Positions 50,416 to 59,852 of a DNA stretch of 64,000 nt are shown one piece after another. The DNA is from CAXBNB01 sp965267535. Lineage in GTDB: Bacteria > Bacteroidota > Bacteroidia > Cytophagales > Cyclobacteriaceae. The DNA lies in assembly GCA_965267535.1 (NCBI GenBank), contig OZ254082.1, forward strand, positions 248,001-312,000, given 5' to 3'. Numbering within the stretch: position 1 is the first letter of the stretch; the number at the start of each line of letters is the position of its first letter. Made by a program: the position numbers and the translations under genes. The notes under the pieces were generated by a model. The model did no database searches. It worked only from the letters and a program-made list of their open reading frames with translations, and was not told the origin of the DNA.

Positions 50416-53400
50416 ATGCAATTTACTATTACAAAATTACTATTGACTATGTCAAAGTATGCGTTAACAGGATTTATCGTCCAGTTTCTTCTATTCTCTT
50501 TGGCGCTTGCATACGAAGGCAATACCCAAAATAAAGCTCATAGTGTAAAAGAGGTAGAGCTGGAGTTGGAATTCAACAATGCATCCCTTCAGAATATCTT
50601 TTCTACAATAGAAGAGGCTACAGAATTTGATTTTATTTTTTACGACAAAGATATAGCGTCTAAGAAGGCGTTTTCTATGAACAAGCAGACTATCGCTTTG
50701 TCGGAACTACTATTAGAGTTGTCAAAAACCTATGATTTTGCTTTCAGACAACTCAATAGGAACATTACAGTGAAGAAACTGTCTAAAAAAGACAAGGAAA
50801 GATTAGCGGTAGAGTTGGCTCAGGATGTGACCATTACCGGTAAAGTTACTGACGAAAATGGTGAAGGACTTCCAGGGGCATCTATTGTAGTGAAAGGATC
50901 TACACAGGGAACTACCTCAGACATGGACGGAAATTTCAAACTCACAGTACCTGATAATGCCACAATAGTAGTATCGTATGTAGGGTATATGAATGCCGAA
51001 ATCGCTGTTGATTCGCGCGCAGTATACGACATCAGTATGCAGCCAGATGCTGAGCAGTTGGAAGAAATCGTAGTAACAGCACTGGGTGTAGAAAAATCAG
51101 TGAAGTCGCTTGGATATTCTATGACCAAACTGGAAGGAAAAGAAATCTCTAAGTCTTCTACAGTGAGTCCTGTATTGGCACTGAAAGGTAAAGTAGCAGG
51201 TGTAGATATCGCTCCTACTGAGGGTGGTGTATTTGGAGGGTCTAGGATTACAATCCGAGGAAACTCTACCCTGAAAGAAAACAACCAGCCGATATTTGTA
51301 ATCGATGGTATCATCATGGATAACAACATCTCTGGTGGATCTGAATGGGGTGGTGACGACTGGGGTAATGACCTAAAAAACCTTAACTCAGATGACTTTG
51401 AAACGGTATCGGTACTGAAAGGAGCTGCTGCTACAGCATTGTATGGTGCCAGAGCTTTGAACGGTGCTATTGTGATTACTACCAAAAAAGGCAGTGCCAG
51501 AAAAGGGATTGGAGTAGATGTAACTCAAACCTTCAACACAAAGCATGTGTACGATGGTCCTGATTTTCAAAATGTATATGGAGAGGGGGCCCCTCCCGGA
51601 TACGATGCAGGATATGACGATATATACAATCCAGCCGGTGGGTTTAAATTAGACGGAAACGGTGATCCCTTTATAGAAGGTACTACCGGAGGATGGGTGC
51701 CCATAAGCTATGGACCTAAAATGGACGGATCCAGAATTAAAGACTGGAATGGAGAGTGGATAAACTATACGCCAAAACCTGACAACTATAAGCAGGTATT
51801 CGAGAGAGGTTTTTATTCTAACACGAACGTATCGTTCAATGGAGGAAGCGAAAAATCGACTTTTATCGTATCTATTTCTAATACAAGTGAGAAAGGTACT
51901 TTCCCAAGAAACAAGTTCAACAGAACGTCTTACTTTACTAAAGCTACACACCGTCTGAATGATTTCATCTCAGCTCAGGTTGGAGCTAGCTATTCTATCT
52001 CTACGGCTCAAAACCCTCCTACTAATATCATGCAAAATTTCATTACAGGAGCATGGCCAAGAAACTACGATGCTGAAAAGTGGAAGAAGAACTACAGAGC
52101 CCCACACGGTGGTGTGCCAAGCGCTACCTACAACGACGCTAACGTAGCAATTCCAGGACACGGAACCTGGTTTAGTATCTATGAGAATACAAACCAAAGT
52201 ATAGAGGAGTCATTGAGATTGACTGGTGACGTGACGTTCACTGTTACCGATTGGTTCAATGTGAAATTGAATGGGTATGTAAATAACTACTATACCAAGA
52301 GTGAGAACAAGCAATTGGGACAAGGTTTTGCGAATGAAGGTGGGTACTATAGCTTGGGCCACACCAGAAAAGAGCAAAACGATTTGCAACTATGGTTGAA
52401 CTTCAACAAAGAACTTACTTCTGATATTAGCGCAAGGCTCTCTATCATTGGAGAAAAGTGGCAGACTAAAGAGACGTTCAACACCTCTAATACCGACGGA
52501 GGTTTGGTAGTACCCGGTCAGTACACTATCAGCAACTCTAGAAACAGAGCAGCTACCAGCGCAGGCATCAGAGGAGGAAAACAACTCAACTCCGTGTATT
52601 TCTTTACAGATTTAGAGTGGAGAGATCAGGTGTTCTTGCAAGTAACCGGTAGAAAAGACTGGTCATCTACCCTTACTTACTCAGACGGTACAGGCAACAA
52701 CTCGTACTTCTATCCTTCAGTAAGTGCGTCGTGGGTATTCTCACAATCGTTTGCTAACCTGCCGTCGTTCATGGACTTTGGTAAGGTGAGAGCTTCGTGG
52801 GCACACGTAGGAAACGACTACAGTCCGTATAGCATCAATGCTGGTTTCAAAAGTCAGGATGTACTTCAGAGTCTCAACGGCGATTTGCAAAAATACACTT
52901 TCAATAGCAGCCAGGTACCTAACCTCAACTTGAGACCGGAAGACAAGAAGTCTATTGAAATGGGAGTTGATCTTCGCTTTTTCGAAGGACGTTTAGGGTT
53001 TGACTTCACTTACTATGTAGAAAACACCTACAACCAGATTTTGAGCATTCCTGTGCCTTCAGAGTCAGGAGTGGGAAGCCAACTGATCAATGCCGGAAAC
53101 ATTCAAAACAAAGGTATAGAGCTAGCGCTGAACACTACACCTGTGGTAGTGGGAGATTTCCGTTGGGATTTAGATTTCAACTTTACCAGAAACAGAAACA
53201 AGATCATCGAACTATATGATGGTGTGACAGAATTTAACCTGCACGGTAGTTCAGGATACGGAAACACAAGGGTTTCTACAATGGCATTTGTAGGCGATGC
53301 TTACGGTGTGTTGATATCGGATTCTAAGCCAAAAATTTACCAAAACGAAAGCAATCCAGACGATCCTAAAAACGGTATGCCATTGCTTACCTGGCATGCT

Positions 53401-54123
53401 AGCCAGCGAGGTGGTTACATGACCAGAAGCCAGGAAAGAGAAAAGGTAGGAGATATGAACCCTGACTTCCTTGCGGGTATCAATACCAGATTTTCTTACA
53501 AAAACCTGTATGCAAGCGTATTGTTTGACATTAAAATCGGAGGAGACATCAGTACTTACTCTGGACGCTATGGTACAGCGTACGGATTGTTTGAGTCTAC
53601 ATTGGCAAACAGAGACCTGGAGCACGGTGGATTTACGTGGACAAGCTGGCAAGGAAAAACTTACAACGACGGCTACATTCCAAACGGAGTGTTTGCTGAA
53701 GGTTCTATCGTAGAAATGACCGACGGGTCTGGCAATACGATCCAAAACGACGTAAGCGGAATGACATACAAAGAAGCTTTTGAGCAGGGTTTGGTTGATC
53801 CTACTCACGGCGGATGGTGGCACTGGAAAAACAACACCTGGGGTGGTGGTGTTATCACAGACGCTGTTGTTCAGGAAAACTCATACGTAGGTATCAGAGA
53901 AGTATTGGTAGGCTACAATTTCCCTAGCACTATCACTGACAAATTGAAAGTAAACTCTCTGAGCGTGTCTTTGTTTGGACGTGACCTGGGCTTCTTGTAC
54001 AAGTCATTGAAAGATAACCTGAATCCTTTCAGTATCAGAAGTAACAGAGCTGGATCAGCACACGAGTGGCAGCAGTCTCCTTATGTGATGACACTAGGAG
54101 GTACTATTAAGGTTGGTATTTAA
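50416..54123 (+). CDS. SusC/RagA-family TonB-linked outer-membrane receptor, module 2
   Basis: A 1235-residue SusC, the longest of the three. Signal sequence to about 36; STN domain at about 45-115; regulatory-like domain at about 140-215 (KVTDENGEGLPGAS); TonB box LEEIVVTALGVEKSVKSLGY; plug (ALKGKVAGVDI, NNQPIFVIDGIIMDN); then barrel. Arg is written almost only AGA and Asn and Lys codons are strongly biased, more than in module 1, a pattern of high expression. The TonB-box variant VVTALG marks the larger-substrate SusC subgroup. susD follows after 34 bases. Confidence 0.96.
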   Translation: MQFTITKLLLTMSKYALTGFIVQFLLFSLALAYEGNTQNKAHSVKEVELELEFNNASLQNIFSTIEEATEFDFIFYDKDIASKKAFSMNKQTIALSELLLELSKTYDFAFRQLNRNITVKKLSKKDKERLAVELAQDVTITGKVTDENGEGLPGASIVVKGSTQGTTSDMDGNFKLTVPDNATIVVSYVGYMNAEIAVDSRAVYDISMQPDAEQLEEIVVTALGVEKSVKSLGYSMTKLEGKEISKSSTVSPVLALKGKVAGVDIAPTEGGVFGGSRITIRGNSTLKENNQPIFVIDGIIMDNNISGGSEWGGDDWGNDLKNLNSDDFETVSVLKGAAATALYGARALNGAIVITTKKGSARKGIGVDVTQTFNTKHVYDGPDFQNVYGEGAPPGYDAGYDDIYNPAGGFKLDGNGDPFIEGTTGGWVPISYGPKMDGSRIKDWNGEWINYTPKPDNYKQVFERGFYSNTNVSFNGGSEKSTFIVSISNTSEKGTFPRNKFNRTSYFTKATHRLNDFISAQVGASYSISTAQNPPTNIMQNFITGAWPRNYDAEKWKKNYRAPHGGVPSATYNDANVAIPGHGTWFSIYENTNQSIEESLRLTGDVTFTVTDWFNVKLNGYVNNYYTKSENKQLGQGFANEGGYYSLGHTRKEQNDLQLWLNFNKELTSDISARLSIIGEKWQTKETFNTSNTDGGLVVPGQYTISNSRNRAATSAGIRGGKQLNSVYFFTDLEWRDQVFLQVTGRKDWSSTLTYSDGTGNNSYFYPSVSASWVFSQSFANLPSFMDFGKVRASWAHVGNDYSPYSINAGFKSQDVLQSLNGDLQKYTFNSSQVPNLNLRPEDKKSIEMGVDLRFFEGRLGFDFTYYVENTYNQILSIPVPSESGVGSQLINAGNIQNKGIELALNTTPVVVGDFRWDLDFNFTRNRNKIIELYDGVTEFNLHGSSGYGNTRVSTMAFVGDAYGVLISDSKPKIYQNESNPDDPKNGMPLLTWHASQRGGYMTRSQEREKVGDMNPDFLAGINTRFSYKNLYASVLFDIKIGGDISTYSGRYGTAYGLFESTLANRDLEHGGFTWTSWQGKTYNDGYIPNGVFAEGSIVEMTDGSGNTIQNDVSGMTYKEAFEQGLVDPTHGGWWHWKNNTWGGGVITDAVVQENSYVGIREVLVGYNFPSTITDKLKVNSLSVSLFGRDLGFLYKSLKDNLNPFSIRSNRAGSAHEWQQSPYVMTLGGTIKVGI

Positions 54124-54157
54124 TGTTTCCAGTTTTTAAATCTAAAACAGAAATAAT

Positions 54158-55861
54158 ATGAAATTTATATATAAAATTTTAATGGCAGGTTTCTTACTCA
54201 CCGGAGTAGCAGCTTGTACAGACGAATTTGATGAGGTAAATACAGACCCGGCTTTGGTAACCACTCCTGAGCTTAGGCACCTATTGACACACTCACTTTT
54301 CCAATTAGGAGATTATCAGTATACAGAGTGGTTTTATGATAATTACCAGTACCTACAGCGATATTCTCAAGCTACTGTTTTCAGAGCGGGAAACTCTCAG
54401 GATTTTAATAACCTGGGTGCTACAGGAGGTAGATACGGAACACTTTACGGTGGCGTTATGCAAAACCTCGTAGAGATCAGAAGAAGAATCGACGCAATGA
54501 ACGATAGCGAGAAGGCAAAGTACCAAAAGTTCAGAGCAGTTACCTTTATCCCGCAGGTGATGCAGGGCATCAAAGTAACAGACTGGTATGGTTCTATTCC
54601 TTACGCAGAGGCGATGAAGGGGCGATATGAGAGTAGCTTTGCTCCTGCATACGATAATCAGGAAAAACTCTTTGATACCTGGGTAGCTGAGCTGACCGAT
54701 GCAGCAGACATACTGTCTTCTGATTTGGCAGATCAGGCTGCTATCGGCAATCAGGATTTTATTTATCAAGGTGATTTTGATAAGTGGGCTAAATTAGCAA
54801 ACACACTTAAAATGAGAATAGCTGTAAGGCTTTTGAATACCAATGAGGCAAAAGCCAAGCAGATCATGGAAGATGTGTTGAGCAGTGCTGCTGGTATTAT
54901 CGAAACAGAAGACGATCAGCTTGCATGGCAGCCGGGTCCCCAGTATAGAGGTCGCGCTGGCGATTTTTGGGGAGCTCCTGTAGCTAGCAAAAACCTGATG
55001 GACTTTATGCGTGAAAACCAAGATCCGCGTACGCGATTCTACTTTGAGAAAAACGACTTTTCACAGGACGTAGTGGACCTACTCACAGCTGAAGGTAAAA
55101 CCATGCCTTCGTTTGTAAATGACCCAGTGAACGACGATTGGGACAGATATCAGGGAGGTCCTGTTTCACCAGACAGAAACAGTGAGTTTGACTACTATGG
55201 TATCGTAAAGGATAATGCCAACACTACGTATAATCAACTTTCGCATATCAACAGGAGATTTTTTGCTCCAGGTTTTGATAATGGTACAGGCTATTATATC
55301 GATGTGATGTTTTCGGCCGCAGAAGCTAGCCTTTATGTAGCTGAGTTTATCGAAAAGGGCCTTATTACCGGACAAGGTACTGCCAAAGAATGGTACGATA
55401 AAGGTGTGGAATTGTCGCTTACTACCAATAACTGGATTGCGGAAAAGGCAATAATCTCAAATTATGAAGACCTTAAATTAAAAACGGCAGAGGTAGCTAC
55501 TCTACTGGCTCAGCCAGACTATGCACTTGATGGTACAAACAATTTGGAGAAAATTTACCTTCAGCAGTACATCAACTTCTTCAAGTTGCCAAACGAACTG
55601 AGCGTAACATCACGCAGAACCGGTTATCCAAAGAAGACGAGTACATTGTTGCCTTGGGAGTCAGTGATGGCGTCAGGGATCGAGATACCACTGCCTCGTA
55701 GATTCACTATCGGCGAGCCTACCATAGAGTACAACCGAGAAAACTGGGCTGCTGCTATGCAAGAGCAAGGGTTTACCCACGGTGAAAATATAGGCTCTGT
55801 ATTGAACGCTGAGCGTGTATGGTGGGATAAAGCTAGTCCAAACTACGGCGAAGGGCTTTAA
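54158..55861 (+). CDS. SusD-like lipoprotein (SusD_2 type), module 2
   Basis: A 567-residue outer-membrane lipoprotein with lipobox VAAC (Cys at about 20). The start ACTDEFDEVNTDP and long central part with GGRYGTLYGGVMQNL, FIPQVMQGIKVTDWYGSIPYAEAM and WAKLANTLKMRIAVRLLN fit the SusD/RagB-like group 2 (PF12771-type) rather than the classic SusD, consistent with its longer SusC. It is the surface lid of the module 2 importer and lies just after susC; a terminator follows at 55930. Confidence 0.93.
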   Translation: MKFIYKILMAGFLLTGVAACTDEFDEVNTDPALVTTPELRHLLTHSLFQLGDYQYTEWFYDNYQYLQRYSQATVFRAGNSQDFNNLGATGGRYGTLYGGVMQNLVEIRRRIDAMNDSEKAKYQKFRAVTFIPQVMQGIKVTDWYGSIPYAEAMKGRYESSFAPAYDNQEKLFDTWVAELTDAADILSSDLADQAAIGNQDFIYQGDFDKWAKLANTLKMRIAVRLLNTNEAKAKQIMEDVLSSAAGIIETEDDQLAWQPGPQYRGRAGDFWGAPVASKNLMDFMRENQDPRTRFYFEKNDFSQDVVDLLTAEGKTMPSFVNDPVNDDWDRYQGGPVSPDRNSEFDYYGIVKDNANTTYNQLSHINRRFFAPGFDNGTGYYIDVMFSAAEASLYVAEFIEKGLITGQGTAKEWYDKGVELSLTTNNWIAEKAIISNYEDLKLKTAEVATLLAQPDYALDGTNNLEKIYLQQYINFFKLPNELSVTSRRTGYPKKTSTLLPWESVMASGIEIPLPRRFTIGEPTIEYNRENWAAAMQEQGFTHGENIGSVLNAERVWWDKASPNYGEGL

Positions 55862-55929
55862 GATATAACTCTATTCATTTTCGACTTTATGAGTTGAATA
55901 TAGTTAAAGTTAGATTTTGCACGATTGAA

Positions 55930-55966
55930 AAACCGTCTCAACATTTGTTGGGACGGTTTTTTTTTA
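55930..55966 (+). terminator. intrinsic terminator after susD, module 2
   Basis: AAACCGTCTCAACA arm with TTGGGACGGTTT, four-base loop, followed by nine or more T. Ends the module 2 susCD transcript. The remaining 180 bases to 56146 are AT-rich with no gene. Confidence 0.9.
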
Positions 55967-56146
55967 TTTTCTAGGGAACATAGTTTTAGAGCAACCATTA
56001 AGTACACCGGGATAAGCATTTCAGTATCTTCAAAAAAACATTTAAACATCAAACCCGACCTTTCATTTTGTTGTTAGTTGTAGAAAAAAAATTAATTTAG
56101 AAGTTTATTCTTTCGTAATATTATTTTTCAACCTTTTACCTATCAC

Positions 56147-57805
56147 ATGTTTAATCTAATCGGGTCAAAGTCTGTAGTTAAGGCATTTTGGAGTCTTAGC
56201 CTGGCAATGTTTCTTAGTGTCACAGTTTATTCACAATCAACAGCAACTTACGATATCGTCATCTACGGAGGCACATCAGCAGGAGTAGTTGCCGCAGTTC
56301 AGGCCAAAAAGATGGGTAAAACCGTGGTGCTGATCGAGCCCACTGATCGGTTGGGAGGGCTTACTACAGGAGGCCTGGGACAAACAGACATAGGCAACAA
56401 GCGGGTAATTGGAGGGTTGTCTCGGGAATTTTACGAAAGGGTAGCCCAAAAATATCAGGATCCCGCCAACTGGAAATGGCAAAAGAAAGAAGAGTACAAA
56501 TCCGGAGGACAATCCGTTACTCAGGCAGGAGAAACATCCATGTGGACCTTTGAGCCATCCATAGCTTTAGAAATATTTCACGACCTGATAAGTGAATATG
56601 AAGTACCGGTAGTGTACAAAGAACGGCTCGATATGGCATCAGGAGTTACAGTGGTTGATGGTAAGATTCAATCTATCCGGATGGAATCAGGAAAAACCTT
56701 TACAGGAAAGGTATTTATCGATACCAGCTACGAAGGAGATCTGATGGCTTTTGCGGGCGTATCCTACACAGTAGGCAGAGAGAGCAATGCCAAATACAAC
56801 GAAACCTTAAGCGGCGTACAGGTAAAGCATGCCAAATACCATCAGTTTCCCGATGGTGTAGACCCTTACATTCGTCGTGGAGATCCCTCCAGTGGTTTGT
56901 TGCCCAACGTAAACCCTGACATCCAGCGCGATGGCACAGCCGATAGTAGGGTACAGGCCTATTGTTTTCGAATGTGTATTACGGATGTACCCGAAAACAG
57001 AATTGCGTTTAAAAAGCCCGAAGGGTACAATGAATTGGAGTACGAATTGTTATTTAGAGCGATAGAGGCCGGAGCAAAAGCCCCGTATTTTATTCCATCA
57101 GACATGCCCAACAGAAAGACCGACTGGAATAACAGAGGCCCTTTTTCAACCGATTATATAGGGAGAAACTATAGCTATCCGGAAGGCGATTATGATACCC
57201 GGCAGAAAATTATAGAAGCGCACAAGACCTACCAGCTTGGCCTGATGTGGACACTGGCCAACCACCCGCGTATACCGGAAAATATACGGAAAGAAATAAG
57301 CAGGTGGGGACTGCCAAAAGATGAATACCAAAGCTATGGCAACTGGAGTCCACAGCTATATGTGCGGGAAGTCCGCAGAATGGTGAGTGATTTTGTTATG
57401 ACCGAAAATCATTGTTATCAAAAGCTGCCCGTGAAAAGATCGATCGGAATGGGCGCCTATACAATGGACTCGCATCATGTGCAGCGCTATGTTACAAAAG
57501 AGGGCTTTGTGAAAAACGAAGGTGATGTGGAAGTTGGCGGTTTTGGTCCCTACCCTATCGATTATGGTGCTATTGTTCCCAAAAGAAACGAGTGCTCCAA
57601 TTTGCTGGTGCCGGTGTGTCCATCGGCTTCACACATGGCGTTTGGTTCTATGCGCATGGAGCCTGTGTTTATGATTTTAGGGCAGTCAGCTGCCACAGCG
57701 GCTAGTCTGGCGATAGATGCACGTGCAGCCGTGCAGGATGTAAACTACAAAGCACTGAAGCGCATTTTGCTACGTGACAAGCAGGTACTGACAGACCCCA
57801 GGTAG
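56147..57805 (+). CDS. secreted FAD-dependent oxidoreductase
   Basis: A 552-residue protein with a signal peptide (to about 29), then a FAD-binding Rossmann motif YDIVIYGGTSAGVVAAVQAKK (within about 34-54) and the GGLTTGGLGQTD block typical of the FAD_oxidored (PF12831) group. Later blocks are FIDTSYEGDLMAFAGVSYTVGRE, YVREVRRMVSDFVMT and HMAFGSMRMEPVFMILGQSAATAA (near the C-terminus), the last closing the flavin site. Related proteins occur in polysaccharide loci and may oxidise or open sugar residues; the substrate here is unknown. It lies between the module 2 terminator and the module 3 sigma gene. Confidence 0.9.
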   Translation: MFNLIGSKSVVKAFWSLSLAMFLSVTVYSQSTATYDIVIYGGTSAGVVAAVQAKKMGKTVVLIEPTDRLGGLTTGGLGQTDIGNKRVIGGLSREFYERVAQKYQDPANWKWQKKEEYKSGGQSVTQAGETSMWTFEPSIALEIFHDLISEYEVPVVYKERLDMASGVTVVDGKIQSIRMESGKTFTGKVFIDTSYEGDLMAFAGVSYTVGRESNAKYNETLSGVQVKHAKYHQFPDGVDPYIRRGDPSSGLLPNVNPDIQRDGTADSRVQAYCFRMCITDVPENRIAFKKPEGYNELEYELLFRAIEAGAKAPYFIPSDMPNRKTDWNNRGPFSTDYIGRNYSYPEGDYDTRQKIIEAHKTYQLGLMWTLANHPRIPENIRKEISRWGLPKDEYQSYGNWSPQLYVREVRRMVSDFVMTENHCYQKLPVKRSIGMGAYTMDSHHVQRYVTKEGFVKNEGDVEVGGFGPYPIDYGAIVPKRNECSNLLVPVCPSASHMAFGSMRMEPVFMILGQSAATAASLAIDARAAVQDVNYKALKRILLRDKQVLTDPR

Positions 57806-57907
57806 AGCCGCCTTACAGTGACTCCACAAAACTTATATATCTCTGCTTGTCAGAAAATTGCTATCTTGTGGATTATTTCCTCCACATAGGAAGTAGTACA
57901 CAGGCCC

Positions 57908-58324
57908 ATGACAAATAAAAATAAGCTATATTCCTCTGATACGGATCAGGAAGGTGTGCGTGCGTTACCGATCGATCGATCGCAGATGATCCACATGTCG
58001 GATGCTTCGCTGTGGAAGCAATACCGGTCGGGAGATGAGGCAGCATTTATTTTTATATACAAGAGTCACTTCGATGCATTGTATAGGTATGGGCGTCAGT
58101 TTACTCCAAGCAACGAACTTGTAGAAGACGCCATTCAGGATATTTTTGTCGAAATACGAGAAAAAAGAAATAAGCTCGATATTACTTCATCCATTAAGTT
58201 TTACCTGTTTAAAGCCCTGAAACGAAAAATCGTAAAACTCATAGAGCGTGATACTAAACACAGGAAAACACAGCACGATGCTGGATATACCGAGTTTGAA
58301 GTTAGTTTTTCGTGTGAACACTGA
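57908..58324 (+). CDS. ECF sigma factor, region 2 half (split by in-frame TGA), module 3
   Basis: A 138-residue product that contains only the sigma region 2 domain (about 35-110: DEAAFIFIYKSHFDALYRYG, NELVEDAIQDIFVEIREKRNKL) and the start of the linker. It stops at TGA 58322-58324. The frame continues without shift in the next ORF, which carries region 4. The stop is in the linker between domains, so both are complete. This is either a nonsense mutation, a sequencing error, or a true two-protein sigma factor. It heads the third module. Confidence 0.65.
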   Translation: MTNKNKLYSSDTDQEGVRALPIDRSQMIHMSDASLWKQYRSGDEAAFIFIYKSHFDALYRYGRQFTPSNELVEDAIQDIFVEIREKRNKLDITSSIKFYLFKALKRKIVKLIERDTKHRKTQHDAGYTEFEVSFSCEH

Positions 58325-58588
58325 ATGATACAAAGTCAGCTCGAAACAGAACAGAAACAGCGCCTGGCTGAGTCTATGAAAAAGCTGACACCACGCCAGC
58401 GTGAGGCTATTTATTATTTTTATTATGAAAACATGACTTATACCGAGATACAGGACCTTATGGGTTTTAGTCAGGTACAGGGCATTCGAAATCTCATTTA
58501 CCGGGCATTGAATCAACTCAAGTCTGAGCTTTCCGCACAAATCATTTTTCTGGCGTTCTATTCCAAGTATATGGGCAGCATCAATTGA
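58325..58588 (+). CDS. ECF sigma factor, region 4 half (split by in-frame TGA), module 3
   Basis: An 87-residue frame that begins with ATG directly after the TGA of the previous ORF. It holds sigma region 4: KKLTPRQREAIYYFYYENMTYTEIQDLMGFSQVQ and ALNQLKSEL, the -35-binding helix-turn-helix. The TGA-ATG junction would allow reinitiation by the same ribosome. Alone it could bind the -35 box but lacks the core-binding region 2. The cognate FecR gene is 98 bases downstream. Confidence 0.65.
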   Translation: MIQSQLETEQKQRLAESMKKLTPRQREAIYYFYYENMTYTEIQDLMGFSQVQGIRNLIYRALNQLKSELSAQIIFLAFYSKYMGSIN

Positions 58589-58686
58589 GGGTGCCGATTT
58601 TTTTTCAAAAAAAAAATGTAAACCCGTGATTTCTTTTTTCACAGTCGGGTCTCTTACTTATAGTATTAGGCTACAAATTTCATCCA

Positions 58687-59712
58687 ATGAAAGAGAAAAA
58701 AGAGATAGAAGATTTTATGCTCGATCCCCAATTTAAGAATTGGGTTTTAGCTCCTACGCCCGAAACGGATGAATTTTGGACGAAATGGCTGTACAACCAC
58801 CCCGAGCAGCGGGAAGCTTTTTTGCTGGCCAAAGAAATGATAGAGCACACTTCGTTTGTAGAGGTTGCTATACCGGAAGACGCTTCTGAGAGAGTTTTGA
58901 GTAGTATTTTGCAAAAAGACAAGAAAATAGCTACCCGCGATCCGGAAGATATGCATACCGTGCCCGTATGGAAAAGAGTAATGCAGGTAGCTGCCATTTT
59001 TTTAGTAGTGGCCGGATCCTATATTTTCATTCACAATGCTTCGTCGGTAGATCAGGGTACTACAGGAGAAATTACCATTAAAGAAAATCCGCCGGGGAGG
59101 AGGTCACAGGTTTTTTTGCCCGATGGCTCTATCGTGTGGATCAATTCGGCAAGTGCTATCGAGTACACTACCAATTTTGCAGGAACCGAGCGAAGAGTCA
59201 AGCTGAAAGGCGAGGCGTATTTTGATGTAGCCAAAAATCCTGACAAGCCATTTGTAGTAGAAACCAACGGACTGACGGTTACAGCTTTGGGTACGGCATT
59301 TAATGTCAATGCGTTTGACGCTCAAAATAAGTTGACAGTGGGGCTGGTAGAGGGAAAAGTGAAAGTGCATGTGCCTAGCAAGGAAGAGCCTGCCTTCTTG
59401 CAGCCCGGCGAATATTTAGAGTTTGACGTGAGAGATAACACCACTAAAAAAAGCAAACACAATATCAGCCAGGTAATAGGATGGAAAGACGGGCATCTGA
59501 CTTTCGATGGTGACAATCTGGATGAAGTAGTGAATAAACTGGAAAGGTGGTATGGCGTAGAAATCGTAATCGAAAACAGAGGCAAAACCGCTATGTGGGA
59601 TTATACTTCTACATTTCGCAATGTCAGCCTGGAAAATGTACTTCTGAGCTTGAGCTATACCAAGCAGTTTGATTATAGAATAGAAACCGATAAAGTAACC
59701 ATAAAATTCTAA
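58687..59712 (+). CDS. FecR-type anti-sigma factor, module 3
   Basis: A 341-residue membrane anti-sigma regulator. Cytoplasmic part to about 95, membrane helix at about 98-117 (VAAIFLVVAGSYIFI), FecR domain (VFLPDGSIVWINSASAIEY, GEAYFDVAKNPDKPFVV, VTALGTAFNVNAF) and DUF4974 at about 265-340 (FDGDNLDEVVNKLERWYGVEI). Intact, although its sigma gene upstream is split. Confidence 0.93.
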   Translation: MKEKKEIEDFMLDPQFKNWVLAPTPETDEFWTKWLYNHPEQREAFLLAKEMIEHTSFVEVAIPEDASERVLSSILQKDKKIATRDPEDMHTVPVWKRVMQVAAIFLVVAGSYIFIHNASSVDQGTTGEITIKENPPGRRSQVFLPDGSIVWINSASAIEYTTNFAGTERRVKLKGEAYFDVAKNPDKPFVVETNGLTVTALGTAFNVNAFDAQNKLTVGLVEGKVKVHVPSKEEPAFLQPGEYLEFDVRDNTTKKSKHNISQVIGWKDGHLTFDGDNLDEVVNKLERWYGVEIVIENRGKTAMWDYTSTFRNVSLENVLLSLSYTKQFDYRIETDKVTIKF

Positions 59713-59748
59713 TTAAATGACCTATTTCAATACGGCCTAAAAGGAAAA

Positions 59749-59816
59749 AAACCGACAACAAGGTTGCCGGTTTAGAATCTTCCCGGGAAGAACATTGGGG
59801 AATGAGACCCCCGGGA
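59749..59816 (+). promoter_or_regulatory. two-hairpin leader between fecR and susC, module 3
   Basis: Hairpin 1: AAACCGACAAC (59749-59759) with GTTGCCGGTTT (59763-59773), loop AAG, one mismatch. Hairpin 2: TCCCGGG (59781-59787) with CCCGGGA (59810-59816), enclosing an inner CATT-GGGG-AATG stem (59793-59804). Hairpin 2 ends 36 bases before the susC ATG. Confidence 0.5.
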
Positions 59817-59852
59817 TAGCTAAAACATGTTTAACTAATTCAATACAAAAAT

